This document shows positions 44,325 to 51,708 of a stretch of DNA of 64,000 bases, one piece after another. The notes under the pieces are model-generated. The model did not search any database. It had not been told where the DNA came from and was given only the letters and a program-made list of their open reading frames with translations. The position numbers and the translations under genes are program-made. Within the stretch, counting starts at the first letter, position 1. Each line of letters begins with the position of its first letter. This DNA comes from Chryseobacterium luteum (GTDB lineage Bacteria; Bacteroidota; Bacteroidia; Flavobacteriales; Weeksellaceae): positions 1 through 64,000 of the forward strand of contig NZ_JPRO01000022.1 of assembly GCF_000737785.1 (NCBI RefSeq), written 5' to 3'.

Positions 44325-44762
44325 CTAGTCGTGGATAGGAAGCACCAGAACCGGAACGTGAGAATCTTTTGTAAGTCCTTTTGTTAAGCTTCCTACAAAA
44401 ACATCATAGATCCCGCTTCTTCCGTGTGATCCCATTACGATGTAATCAGCGTTTTTGGCCTTCGCATATTCCAGAATGGTATCTTTTGCAATGCCTTGTT
44501 TCAATAGATGCTCGCAGTCTATATCATGAGCAATAATTCTTTGCTCGATCTTGTTGAGTTCTACCAGTTCAGCTCTGATTTCATTAGCTTCTACTTCAGG
44601 AAAATATTGATATCCCATATCACCGATAGCAAAACCAATATCTGATGGTGCTACGTGAATCAAAAAGATTCTGCCGTTTAACTGCTTTGCAAATTTTACG
44701 GCTCCTTCTACAAGCTGTTCTGTTTTGTCCCCAAAATCTACGGGTAGTACAATATTTATCAT
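44325..44762 (-). CDS. Universal stress protein (UspA family)
   Basis: A 145-residue single-domain Usp. It starts MINIVLPVDFGDKTEQLVEG and has the ATP-binding pattern GSHGRSGIYDVFVGSLTKGL (G-2x-G-9x-G-S/T), so it is of the nucleotide-binding class. Cytosolic. Role in stress survival is general to the family. Confidence 0.93.
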   Translation of the reverse strand: MINIVLPVDFGDKTEQLVEGAVKFAKQLNGRIFLIHVAPSDIGFAIGDMGYQYFPEVEANEIRAELVELNKIEQRIIAHDIDCEHLLKQGIAKDTILEYAKAKNADYIVMGSHGRSGIYDVFVGSLTKGLTKDSHVPVLVLPIHD

Positions 44763-44821
44763 GACCTTTAATTTTGTTATTTAAAGATAAGAAAAATTGC
44801 CCGGTTTTTTATGTTAAATAC

Positions 44822-45427
44822 TTATAATATTCGAATATCAAGGATTTTGTCATCTTTCAGATAAGCTTCAAGCACATCATTTTCATTTACTTTTCCTACC
44901 CCTTTGGGAGTTCCGGTAAAAATAAGATCACCCACCCTTAAGGTAAAATACTGGGAGGCAAAAGCAATGATATCATCAAAACTGAAAATCATATCCTTTG
45001 TATTGCCGTCCTGAACCTCTTCCTTGTTTTTCAGTAAAGAAAACTGCAGCCCCTGAAGATCGTAATCTTCCTTTTTGAAGAAATTTCCTACCACTGCCGA
45101 GCCGTCAAAACCTTTGGCAAGCTCCCATGGAAGACCTTTGGATTTAAGCTCGCTCTGAAGATCCCTTGCCGTAAAATCTATTCCTAAGCTAATCTCCTCA
45201 TAATGCTTGTGAGCCACCTCTTTCTGGATGTACTTACCTCCTTTTGAAATCTTTACAACAACTTCCAGCTCATAGTGAACATCATTGGAAAATTCAGGAA
45301 TGTAAAAATCATTTCCTTTCAAAACCGCTGTATCCGGCTTCATGAAAATAACCGGTTTTTCAGGGATTTCGTTTCCTAGTTCTTTCGCATGTTCGCTGTA
45401 GTTTCTTCCTATACAAATGATTTTCAT
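44822..45427 (-). CDS. Fumarylacetoacetate hydrolase family protein
   Basis: A 201-residue protein with the FAH fold: IICIGRNYSEHAKELGN at the start, metal-binding ELEVVVKISKG, DFTARDLQ and LIFTGTPKGVG. Small family members act as acylpyruvate hydrolases or oxaloacetate decarboxylases. The exact substrate here is not known. Confidence 0.92.
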   Translation of the reverse strand: MKIICIGRNYSEHAKELGNEIPEKPVIFMKPDTAVLKGNDFYIPEFSNDVHYELEVVVKISKGGKYIQKEVAHKHYEEISLGIDFTARDLQSELKSKGLPWELAKGFDGSAVVGNFFKKEDYDLQGLQFSLLKNKEEVQDGNTKDMIFSFDDIIAFASQYFTLRVGDLIFTGTPKGVGKVNENDVLEAYLKDDKILDIRIL

Positions 45428-45542
45428 AACTCTTAAATTATTGATGTTTTATGAATTCGTCATGACAAACAGACTGTAAATCTGCAATGCAGTTCAGTCA
45501 CGACGAAGCCATCTTTTATGATTCCTTTAATCCTGAACTCTA

Positions 45543-45941
45543 TTAATGCGTAAACTCATTCCCACAATAATAGCATATAAACTTCTGGCTCGATAAAATG
45601 GATATTCCAAAGAAGCTTGTTGCTCTGTCGTCCCTGTAAATATGGTTTGAACCACATTTCGGGCATACAAAATCAAATGCCGGATCTTTAATGGTATGTT
45701 CCACTTCCAAAGAATAAGCTTCGTTATCATTATAATCCTGAAGGATCTGTTTTGCCTTCTCAAGATCATCTTCAAAAACCTGGAGCTGGATGCCGCCCAC
45801 AGCCTGTGAAAGCAGCCAGTCAGACTGGATGAGCTGTTCATTGGCAATGAAACCGTTCACTCCGTTTTCGGCCAGGATCTGTTTGTCCCTGTTGGCTTCA
45901 AGGGCAGTTTCGTAAAATTTAAAGCGCACCAGATTCGACAT
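45543..45941 (-). CDS. DUF2007 protein with zinc ribbon
   Basis: A 132-residue protein. The N-terminal half has the DUF2007 pattern (YETALEANRDKQILAENGVN, then FEDDLEKAKQILQDY), a ferredoxin-like signal-transducing fold. The C-terminal part is a four-Cys zinc ribbon (CPKCGSNHIY and CYYCGNEF). It begins 3 bases after the exonuclease gene and is probably translated from the same mRNA. Confidence 0.88.
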   Translation of the reverse strand: MSNLVRFKFYETALEANRDKQILAENGVNGFIANEQLIQSDWLLSQAVGGIQLQVFEDDLEKAKQILQDYNDNEAYSLEVEHTIKDPAFDFVCPKCGSNHIYRDDRATSFFGISILSSQKFICYYCGNEFTH

Positions 45942-45944
45942 TTT

Positions 45945-46709
45945 TTAAAATTTGCTTGACAATTGAATTTTCGTGAAGACTTTCTTCGTATACAATGGGA
46001 AATCAGCATTCTGAAGCCATCCGTAATAGCCCAGATCTTTCTGGAAAACAGCTTTTACCACCTGTCCCTTATATTTTCCGAAATTGAAAACAGCTTCCGT
46101 TTTATCATTATATCCTATAAATCCTGCCAGGTCAGCATTCTTATTGTGGAATGTGAATTCGCTTAAAGGTGCAATTTCATTCGGGATATCATCGTACTTT
46201 CCGACCTGTGCATCCAGCACCTCAAAAGTCGCCATCACATCAGCTTCCGCAGAATGGGCGTTTTCCAGAACCTTTCCACAGTAAAACTGGTAGGCAGCTC
46301 CCAGATTTCTGGGCTCTTTTTTGTGAAAAATAGTCTGTGCATCTACCAGTCTGAATTTGCTAAGGTCAAAATCTATTTCTACTCTCAGAAGCTCTTCTGC
46401 CAGAAGCGGAACATCAAACCGGTTGGAATTGAAACCTCCAAGGTCACTTCCTGCGAGCATTTCCATAACCTTTGGAGCGATATCTCTGAAGGTAGGCGCA
46501 TCTTTTACATCCTCATCATAAATCCCGTGGATTGCGCTGGATTCATTAGGAATAGGCATTTCCGGGTTCACACGCCATGTTTTGCTTTCTCTCGATGCGT
46601 CCGGGTTTACTTTTAAAATGCAGATCTCTACAATTTTATCTTTTCCAATATTGGTTCCTGTAGTTTCAAGGTCAAAAATGCAGAGTGGTTTATGGAGTTT
46701 TAAGTTCAT
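45945..46709 (-). CDS. DEDDh 3'-5' exonuclease (DnaQ-like) with DUF3820-like tail
   Basis: A 254-residue protein. Exo I is FDLETTGT (Asp13, Glu15), Exo II GFNSNRFDVPLLAE and Exo III HSAEADVMAT, giving the full DEDDh set. The C-terminal 60 residues (FNFGKYKGQVVKAVFQKDLG, then YYGWLQNADFP) resemble DUF3820, a domain often fused to such nucleases. A role in DNA proofreading or nucleic-acid trimming is likely; it is not linked to a polymerase gene here. Confidence 0.92.
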   Translation of the reverse strand: MNLKLHKPLCIFDLETTGTNIGKDKIVEICILKVNPDASRESKTWRVNPEMPIPNESSAIHGIYDEDVKDAPTFRDIAPKVMEMLAGSDLGGFNSNRFDVPLLAEELLRVEIDFDLSKFRLVDAQTIFHKKEPRNLGAAYQFYCGKVLENAHSAEADVMATFEVLDAQVGKYDDIPNEIAPLSEFTFHNKNADLAGFIGYNDKTEAVFNFGKYKGQVVKAVFQKDLGYYGWLQNADFPLYTKKVFTKIQLSSKF

Positions 46710-46785
46710 GTCTATAATTTGATAATGTGTTAATTGAAAATAAGCCGATTTCTGGCTTCTAAAATTTGAAGTCTGATATCTGATT

Positions 46786-47499
46786 CTAATTCAGCTGTCT
46801 CTGGAAAACCAGTGATACTAATATATAATAAATAACAAGCATGGGAATTCCGACGATCTGAAAAAAGATCAGAATAGCAATTCCGCCGCCCAGCAAAATG
46901 ATTTTAGGATAATTGTCCTGCAGCTTTTTCGATTTGAATTTCATAGCCATCATCTTGATAGGGCTGATCAGAAGCCAGGATGTAATAACCGTCAATAGAA
47001 CTAAAAATAATGAATTTTCAAATAAAAATCCGAAAGTTCCGGTTTCTCTGAACGCATAATATAACCCGAACAGCAAAACAGTGTTGGTAGGCGTATTCAG
47101 TCCTTTAAAATAATAACGCTGTTCCTCATCAAGATTGAAGATAGCCAGTCTCAGGCATGAGAAAACAGTTACCAGAAGGCCAAAATAACTTACGTCAAAA
47201 GGCAGCTGAAGTCCCAAAATTTCATTTCCGAACGGTTCCAGCGCTTTATACATCGTAAGACCGGGAATCAGTCCGAAGCTTACCATATCCGCCAGCGAAT
47301 CCAGCTGAAGACCCAGATTAGAGTTTGATTTTACAGCCCGGGCCACAAACCCGTCAAAAAAATCAAAAACAGAAGAAAGAATAAGACAGATGGCTGTAGT
47401 CTGGTAATCTCCTGAAATAAGATGTATCGCACCTACACAGCCCGCAAATAAATTGGCAAGTGTCAATAAATTGGCAAGATTGTTTTTTATGAAATTCAT
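46786..47499 (-). CDS. pssA: CDP-diacylglycerol-serine O-phosphatidyltransferase
   Basis: About 237 residues, membrane protein with several helices. The CDP-alcohol phosphotransferase motif D-G-x2-A-R-x8-G-x3-D-x3-D is complete (DGFVARAVKSNSNLGLQLD followed by SLAD). It makes phosphatidylserine, precursor of phosphatidylethanolamine. ATG 47499 is chosen. A TTG nine bases upstream overlaps a -7 box (TATTTTTG, 47513-47506). Confidence 0.94.
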   Translation of the reverse strand: MNFIKNNLANLLTLANLFAGCVGAIHLISGDYQTTAICLILSSVFDFFDGFVARAVKSNSNLGLQLDSLADMVSFGLIPGLTMYKALEPFGNEILGLQLPFDVSYFGLLVTVFSCLRLAIFNLDEEQRYYFKGLNTPTNTVLLFGLYYAFRETGTFGFLFENSLFLVLLTVITSWLLISPIKMMAMKFKSKKLQDNYPKIILLGGGIAILIFFQIVGIPMLVIYYILVSLVFQRQLN

Positions 47500-47505
47500 A
47501 TCCGG

Positions 47506-47585
47506 CAAAAATACAGTTTTTCCAAATTTTAACCTGAAATATTATCAAGGAAAAAATACATTAATACGATTTTGATGTAAATTTG
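47506..47585. promoter_or_regulatory. Divergent -7 boxes for pssA and the truncated sulfatase gene
   Basis: TATTTTTG on the minus strand (47513-47506) is 6 bases before the pssA ATG. TAAATTTG on the plus strand (47578-47585) is 4 bases before the sulfatase ATG. Both transcripts would be leaderless or nearly so. Confidence 0.5.
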
Positions 47586-47589
47586 CCGA

Positions 47590-48426
47590 ATGAAATTTTT
47601 TAAAGAATTCAGAAAACAGGAAATTCTGGTCCTTTTTTACCGGATTTTCTTAGCATACGTTTTTTATCAGATTGCCCGGCTTTTGTTTTGGTATTTCAAT
47701 AAAGAGCTCATCAAAGTAGATTCCGTTTCAGATTATTTCAATCTGGCATTTCATGGAACCGCCTTTGATACTACGGCGATCCTGTACGTCAACGCCTTAT
47801 TTATTCTGTTGAGCCTTGTTCCCGTTGTCATCAATACAAAAAAAGCATACCAGACCATTTTGTTCTGGCTTTACTTTATAACCAACGGAATTGCCTATGC
47901 CATGAATTTCGGTGACTTTGTCTATTATAAATTTGCACAGGCAAGATTAACATCCACAGCGTTAGAAGTTGCAAAGCATGAATCCAATGTTTTTAAAGTA
48001 TTCACCGTTTCCATAGGACAGCATCCTTTTGTTCTCATCTGGTTCATTGTTTTAATGGCACTTTGGGTTTTCCTTTACAAAAAAGTGAAGATCGCAGAAC
48101 GCAGACCCGTACAGCTCATTCCTTATTTTATCTGGTCAGTACTCGTTCTTTGTAGTACAGCTGTTCTGGCTATTGGAGGAATCCGTGGAGATTTCAAGCA
48201 CAGCACAAGACCCATTAATTTGGTGGATGCCAACCGTTTTGTAACGAATCCCCTACAGGGAAATATCGTGTTGAACAGTACATTTTCATTTTTCAGAACA
48301 TTAGGGACCAATAATTTTAAAGAAGTTCACTTTGTAGACGAAAAATATATTACAGATAACGTTCAGCCTTATAAAATATACGACAGGAAGGTGGAGAGCC
48401 GTCCCAATATTTTAATAATCTCCTAA
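47590..48426 (+). pseudogene. LtaS-type sulfatase, N-terminal membrane half only (3' truncated)
   Basis: 278 residues remain of a family usually about 620-650 long. Five membrane helices are seen (about 15-36, 63-80, 88-112, 146-162, 176-197), as in LtaS-like phosphoglycerol transferases, followed by the linker. The frame ends at PNILIIS, which is precisely where the alkaline-phosphatase-like sulfatase domain with its metal site and catalytic Thr or Ser begins. No catalytic residue is left. The next bases belong to the convergent transketolase gene. The protein cannot be active as an enzyme unless the rest is supplied elsewhere. Confidence 0.9.
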
Positions 48427-49260
48427 AGTTTCTTCGAGTTGGTCTAAAGCTTTTGCCAATTGCTCATCATTAGGCGCTTTTCCGTGCCACGCGTGGCTTC
48501 CCATCATATAATCGACACCGTGACCCATTCCTGTTTTCAGGAGAATACAAATAGGCTGACCTTGTCCTGTTAATGATTTTGCCTCGTCCAGAACTTTAAG
48601 AATTTCTTCCATATCGTTTCCGTTTTCCACTTCGAGAACTTTCCAGTCAAAGGCTTCGAATTTGGTTTTAAGATTACCCAAAGAAAGCACTTTTGAAGTC
48701 GGACCATCAATCTGCTGGCCGTTGTAATCGATGGTGGCAATCAAATTATCAACCTTGTTGTGAGAAGCGTACATTATAGCTTCCCAATTCTGTCCTTCCT
48801 GTAATTCACCGTCGCCGTGAAGTGTGAACACGAGATTTTCATCTTTGTTCAATTTTTTTCCGACTGCGTGACCGATTGCCACCGATAAACCTTGTCCCAA
48901 AGAACCGGAAGCTATACGAACGCCAGGAAGATGCTCGTGCGTTGTTGGATGTCCCTGCAATCTTGAATTCAGTTTTCTGAAAGTTGCCAGTTCTGACTTA
49001 TCAATATAACCTGCGTGCGCCAAAACGCTGTAAAAAACAGGTGAAATATGACCGTTAGAAAGATAAAATACGTCTTCGCCTTTGGCTTTCATATCGAATC
49101 CTTCTTTTCTTTTCATCGCATCAAAATAAAGAGCGACCAAAAAATCTGCACATCCGAGCGAACCGCCAGGATGGCCGGATTGACAGGCGTGAACCATTCT
49201 TACAATATCCCTTCTCACCTGCGAAGCGATATTATTGAGTTTTGAAATATCGTGCTGCAT
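48412..49260 (-). CDS. Transketolase, N-terminal subunit
   Basis: A 282-residue protein equal to the thiamine-diphosphate-binding half of transketolase. It shows QSGHPGGSLGCADFLVALY, LHGDGELQEGQNWEAIMYAS (the ThDP/Mg motif) and HAWHGKAPNDEQL. In many Bacteroidetes and other bacteria transketolase is encoded as separate N and C halves, the C half directly following. Here its stop codon overlaps the end of the truncated sulfatase gene and no C-half is found, so the operon is cut. It begins 3 bases after the transaldolase gene. ETLGDY at the end looks like a natural terminus. Confidence 0.93.
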   Translation of the reverse strand: MQHDISKLNNIASQVRRDIVRMVHACQSGHPGGSLGCADFLVALYFDAMKRKEGFDMKAKGEDVFYLSNGHISPVFYSVLAHAGYIDKSELATFRKLNSRLQGHPTTHEHLPGVRIASGSLGQGLSVAIGHAVGKKLNKDENLVFTLHGDGELQEGQNWEAIMYASHNKVDNLIATIDYNGQQIDGPTSKVLSLGNLKTKFEAFDWKVLEVENGNDMEEILKVLDEAKSLTGQGQPICILLKTGMGHGVDYMMGSHAWHGKAPNDEQLAKALDQLEETLGDY

Positions 49261-49263
49261 AAA

Positions 49264-49917
49264 TTATTGCATTTTTTGTGAATCTTTGATAAACTGCTCC
49301 AGTCCTGAATCTGTCAAAGGATGTTTTAACAAGGAAAGAATCGGCTGAATAGGGCAAGTCACGACATCGGCACCAATTTTTGCGCAATTGATGATGTGCA
49401 TACTGTGTCTTACAGATGCTGCTAAAATCTCTGTTTCGAAGCCATAATTGTCGAAAATAAGACGGATTTCTTCAATAAGATTCAAACTGTCTGTCGAAAT
49501 ATCATCCAGTCTTCCTAGGAACGGAGAAACGTAGCTTGCACCGGCTTTTGCTGCCAAAAGAGCTTGTCCTGCTGAGAAAATCAAGGTGCAATTGGTTTTG
49601 ATTCCTTTGTTGGAAAAATATTTGAGAGCTTTTACACCGTCTTTTATCATTGGGATTTTCACCACGATATTTGGATGAATCGCAGCAAGAATTTCGCCTT
49701 CTGCAATCATTTCTTCGTAAGTTGTAGAAAGGACTTCTGCAGAAATATCTCCGTCAACAATGTCACAAATATCTTTGTAATGTTTCAAAATAGCTTCTGT
49801 TCCGCTGATACCTTCTTTTGCCATCAACGATGGATTGGTTGTAACGCCATCCAGAATTCCGAGGTCGTTAGCTTCTCTTATCTGATCCAGATTGGCAGTG
49901 TCTATAAAAAATTTCAT
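49264..49917 (-). CDS. tal: Transaldolase (fructose-6-phosphate aldolase-like, TalC type)
   Basis: A 217-residue small transaldolase. MKFFIDTANLDQIREAND and GVTTNPSLMAKEG are the family start, and the Schiff-base Lys is Lys87 in IVVKIPM. Length matches the short subfamily (about 215), not the 320-residue TalB type. It moves a dihydroxyacetone unit in the non-oxidative pentose phosphate pathway. Together with transketolase it would process xylose and arabinose released by the neighbouring hydrolases. A spaced palindrome lies 22 bases upstream. Confidence 0.94.
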   Translation of the reverse strand: MKFFIDTANLDQIREANDLGILDGVTTNPSLMAKEGISGTEAILKHYKDICDIVDGDISAEVLSTTYEEMIAEGEILAAIHPNIVVKIPMIKDGVKALKYFSNKGIKTNCTLIFSAGQALLAAKAGASYVSPFLGRLDDISTDSLNLIEEIRLIFDNYGFETEILAASVRHSMHIINCAKIGADVVTCPIQPILSLLKHPLTDSGLEQFIKDSQKMQ

Positions 49918-49938
49918 AAAATGTTGTTTAATTCTTTT

Positions 49939-49957
49939 AAGTGTTAAAAATACACTT
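49939..49957 (-). promoter_or_regulatory. Operator candidate upstream of transaldolase-transketolase operon
   Basis: AAGTGT-N7-ACACTT, extended by TT/AA to a perfect 8-bp inverted repeat (49937-49959). The same spaced motif is found at 62232-62250 and 62675-62693. A -7-like CAATTTTA (49972-49979, minus TAAAATTG) lies just upstream, placing the site near the transcription start. Confidence 0.6.
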
Positions 49958-50006
49958 AACTAATGAAATAAACAATTTTAGTTTAATTTATTTTGAAGAA
50001 AAAGTA

Positions 50007-50879
50007 TCATTCCATTACATAATTAAACTCTTTACGGTACTGAGAAGGACTTTTCTTGATATATTCCTTAAAAGTTTTGTTGAAATAGCTGAAATTATTA
50101 AAACCGCTTTCAAAACAAACATCTGTAATGCTTAAAGGCTTTTCGGCAAGCAGTTTTAGAGAATGTGTAATCCGGTATTCATTGACAAATTGAGTGAAGG
50201 TTTTGTTGGTGATTTTCTTGAAATAACGGCAGAAAGAAGGCACTTTCATATTCGCCAAACCGGCAATTTCGTCCAACGTAATCTGCTCTTTAAAATGATC
50301 TTTCACATAATTGAAAATATGATTGATCCTCTCGTTATCCTCAACCTGAGTTTGCAGGTAATATTTTCCGGCGTTGAGGATTCTGTAATCATCTGTGACA
50401 GAAAGCTCGTGCAGAATTTCAAAAAACTTCAAAAGCTTTTCTAAGGATTCTGACTGATGCATCTGGGAAATCTTTTTTCTCATTGCTCTTTTGACATCGT
50501 CGCCAAAGACCATTCCGCTTTTTGATTTTTCTAGCATTGCGTGAATTTTTTTCATTTCAGGATTTTCCCAAATCTTTTCGCCCAAGAAATCAGGTTTAAA
50601 CTGAATCACCATTTCGTAATCATTATTGGTATTTTCATTGGTTAAACCGCAATGTGGCAAATTACTGCCAATCAGTACCAGATCACCTTCAGTAAAGTAA
50701 GAAATATTACTTCCTATCTGTCTTTTGCCAGAACCACCTTTTACCAAAATTAGTTCAATCTCAGGGTGATAATGCCAAACGTGAGATTTGATATTCTCAT
50801 TTCTCTGAAACTTAAGACTCGTAAAACTGCTTCCTATATTAGGATTGATGGCTTCAAATGCAGGACTGTGATGTTTCAT
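50007..50879 (-). CDS. AraC-family regulator
   Basis: A 290-residue regulator. The N-terminal cupin (about 20-110, HVWHYHPEIELILVKGGSGK, then GDLVLIGSNLPH) probably senses a sugar. The C-terminal two-helix-turn-helix AraC domain has ITLDEIAGLANMKVPSFCRY and ITDVCFESGFNNFSYFNKTF, then SPSQYRKEF. A -7 box TAACTTTG (50902-50895) lies upstream. Its position at the start of the xylan island suggests control of pentose genes, but no target can be named. Confidence 0.92.
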   Translation of the reverse strand: MKHHSPAFEAINPNIGSSFTSLKFQRNENIKSHVWHYHPEIELILVKGGSGKRQIGSNISYFTEGDLVLIGSNLPHCGLTNENTNNDYEMVIQFKPDFLGEKIWENPEMKKIHAMLEKSKSGMVFGDDVKRAMRKKISQMHQSESLEKLLKFFEILHELSVTDDYRILNAGKYYLQTQVEDNERINHIFNYVKDHFKEQITLDEIAGLANMKVPSFCRYFKKITNKTFTQFVNEYRITHSLKLLAEKPLSITDVCFESGFNNFSYFNKTFKEYIKKSPSQYRKEFNYVME

Positions 50880-50894
50880 AATTTAATTATCAAT

Positions 50895-51020
50895 CAAAGT
50901 TACAAAATAACATTTACAAAATTAACTGTTCATATTTAATTAACATACAATTAAGGTTAATATAGAACATAAATATGAAAATTGCATTCTAAAATCTAAC
51001 AGGGAAACGCTATACATTTG
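50895..51020. promoter_or_regulatory. Divergent promoter region of the AraC regulator and a secreted-protein gene
   Basis: TAACTTTG on the minus strand (50902-50895) for the AraC gene and TACATTTG on the plus strand (51013-51020) for the gene at 51057. A gtta-caaaa-taac inverted repeat (50899-50911) overlaps the first box. Confidence 0.45.
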
Positions 51021-51056
51021 CAGTATCAATATCAGTAACCTTAAAACACTTTTACT

Positions 51057-51650
51057 ATGAATAATCTATTAAAAATCAGTCTATTTGTTGTGTTTCTTTT
51101 AACTTCAGCAGATGTAATGAGTAAAGACAAAGACTTTTCTGTATCATTCGGAAATATAAATTCTAAAACCCTTAGTTTTGAAGTAAACAATGCGCAAAAT
51201 ATTTCTCTGTTTGTATACAATGATAACGAGGGAGAAATATATTCTGAAAAAATAGGAGATCAAAATTTCATTTCGAAATCATATAATCTTGAGACTTTAA
51301 CTGACGGAACTTATTATCTGGTTGCAGAATCTGATTATAAAATTGAAAAATATAAAATCAGTATCCAAAATAAAAACCTGAAGGTCGAAAAAACTCCGGT
51401 AAGCGAAATCATCAAGCCGGAATTTACGATCAATAACAATATCATAAAACTGAATATGGAAGATATGGAAGGCTCTGTAAACGTTTCCGTTCAGGATTTT
51501 TCTGATAATGTGTACTACAATGAAACTAAATTTGCAAAAGACGGCAAGCTTAGTTTAACTTTCAAACTTGATCCCAAAACCTCTCCAAGCTACATCATTG
51601 CTGTAGAAAAAAACGGTAATATATTCAGTAAAATTATTGCCCTTAAATAA
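51057..51650 (+). CDS. Secreted hypothetical protein
   Basis: A 197-residue protein with a signal peptide (1-22, ending VMSK). The mature part is two or three beta-sandwich-like repeats with Asn, Lys and Ser richness (for example SLFVYNDNEGEIYSEK and SVQDFSDNVYYNE), reminiscent of the DUF3244 or Por-secretion-tail folds. No catalytic motif. It is divergent from the AraC gene and may be controlled by it. Confidence 0.7.
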   Translation: MNNLLKISLFVVFLLTSADVMSKDKDFSVSFGNINSKTLSFEVNNAQNISLFVYNDNEGEIYSEKIGDQNFISKSYNLETLTDGTYYLVAESDYKIEKYKISIQNKNLKVEKTPVSEIIKPEFTINNNIIKLNMEDMEGSVNVSVQDFSDNVYYNETKFAKDGKLSLTFKLDPKTSPSYIIAVEKNGNIFSKIIALK

Positions 51651-51668
51651 TATAGATTCGTACTTATT

Positions 51669-51708
51669 AAAAGCAGCTCTACCTTTTCGGTAGAGCTGCT
51701 TTTTTTTA
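51669..51708. terminator. Bidirectional terminator
   Basis: Perfect 15-bp stem from 51669 to 51703 (core aagcagctctacc / ggtagagctgctt), TTTTC loop, T run on the plus strand and a short A-rich tail for the minus strand. It separates the secreted-protein gene from GH67. Confidence 0.95.

Noticed and set aside
45527..45847. 106-residue minus-strand frame overlapping DUF2007
   Set aside because: It overlaps the DUF2007/zinc-ribbon gene in another frame and shows no domain.
48412..49260. Transketolase N-half as a truncated full-length transketolase
   Set aside because: The C-terminal sequence ETLGDY and length fit the natural N-subunit of split transketolases; what is missing is the separate C-subunit gene.
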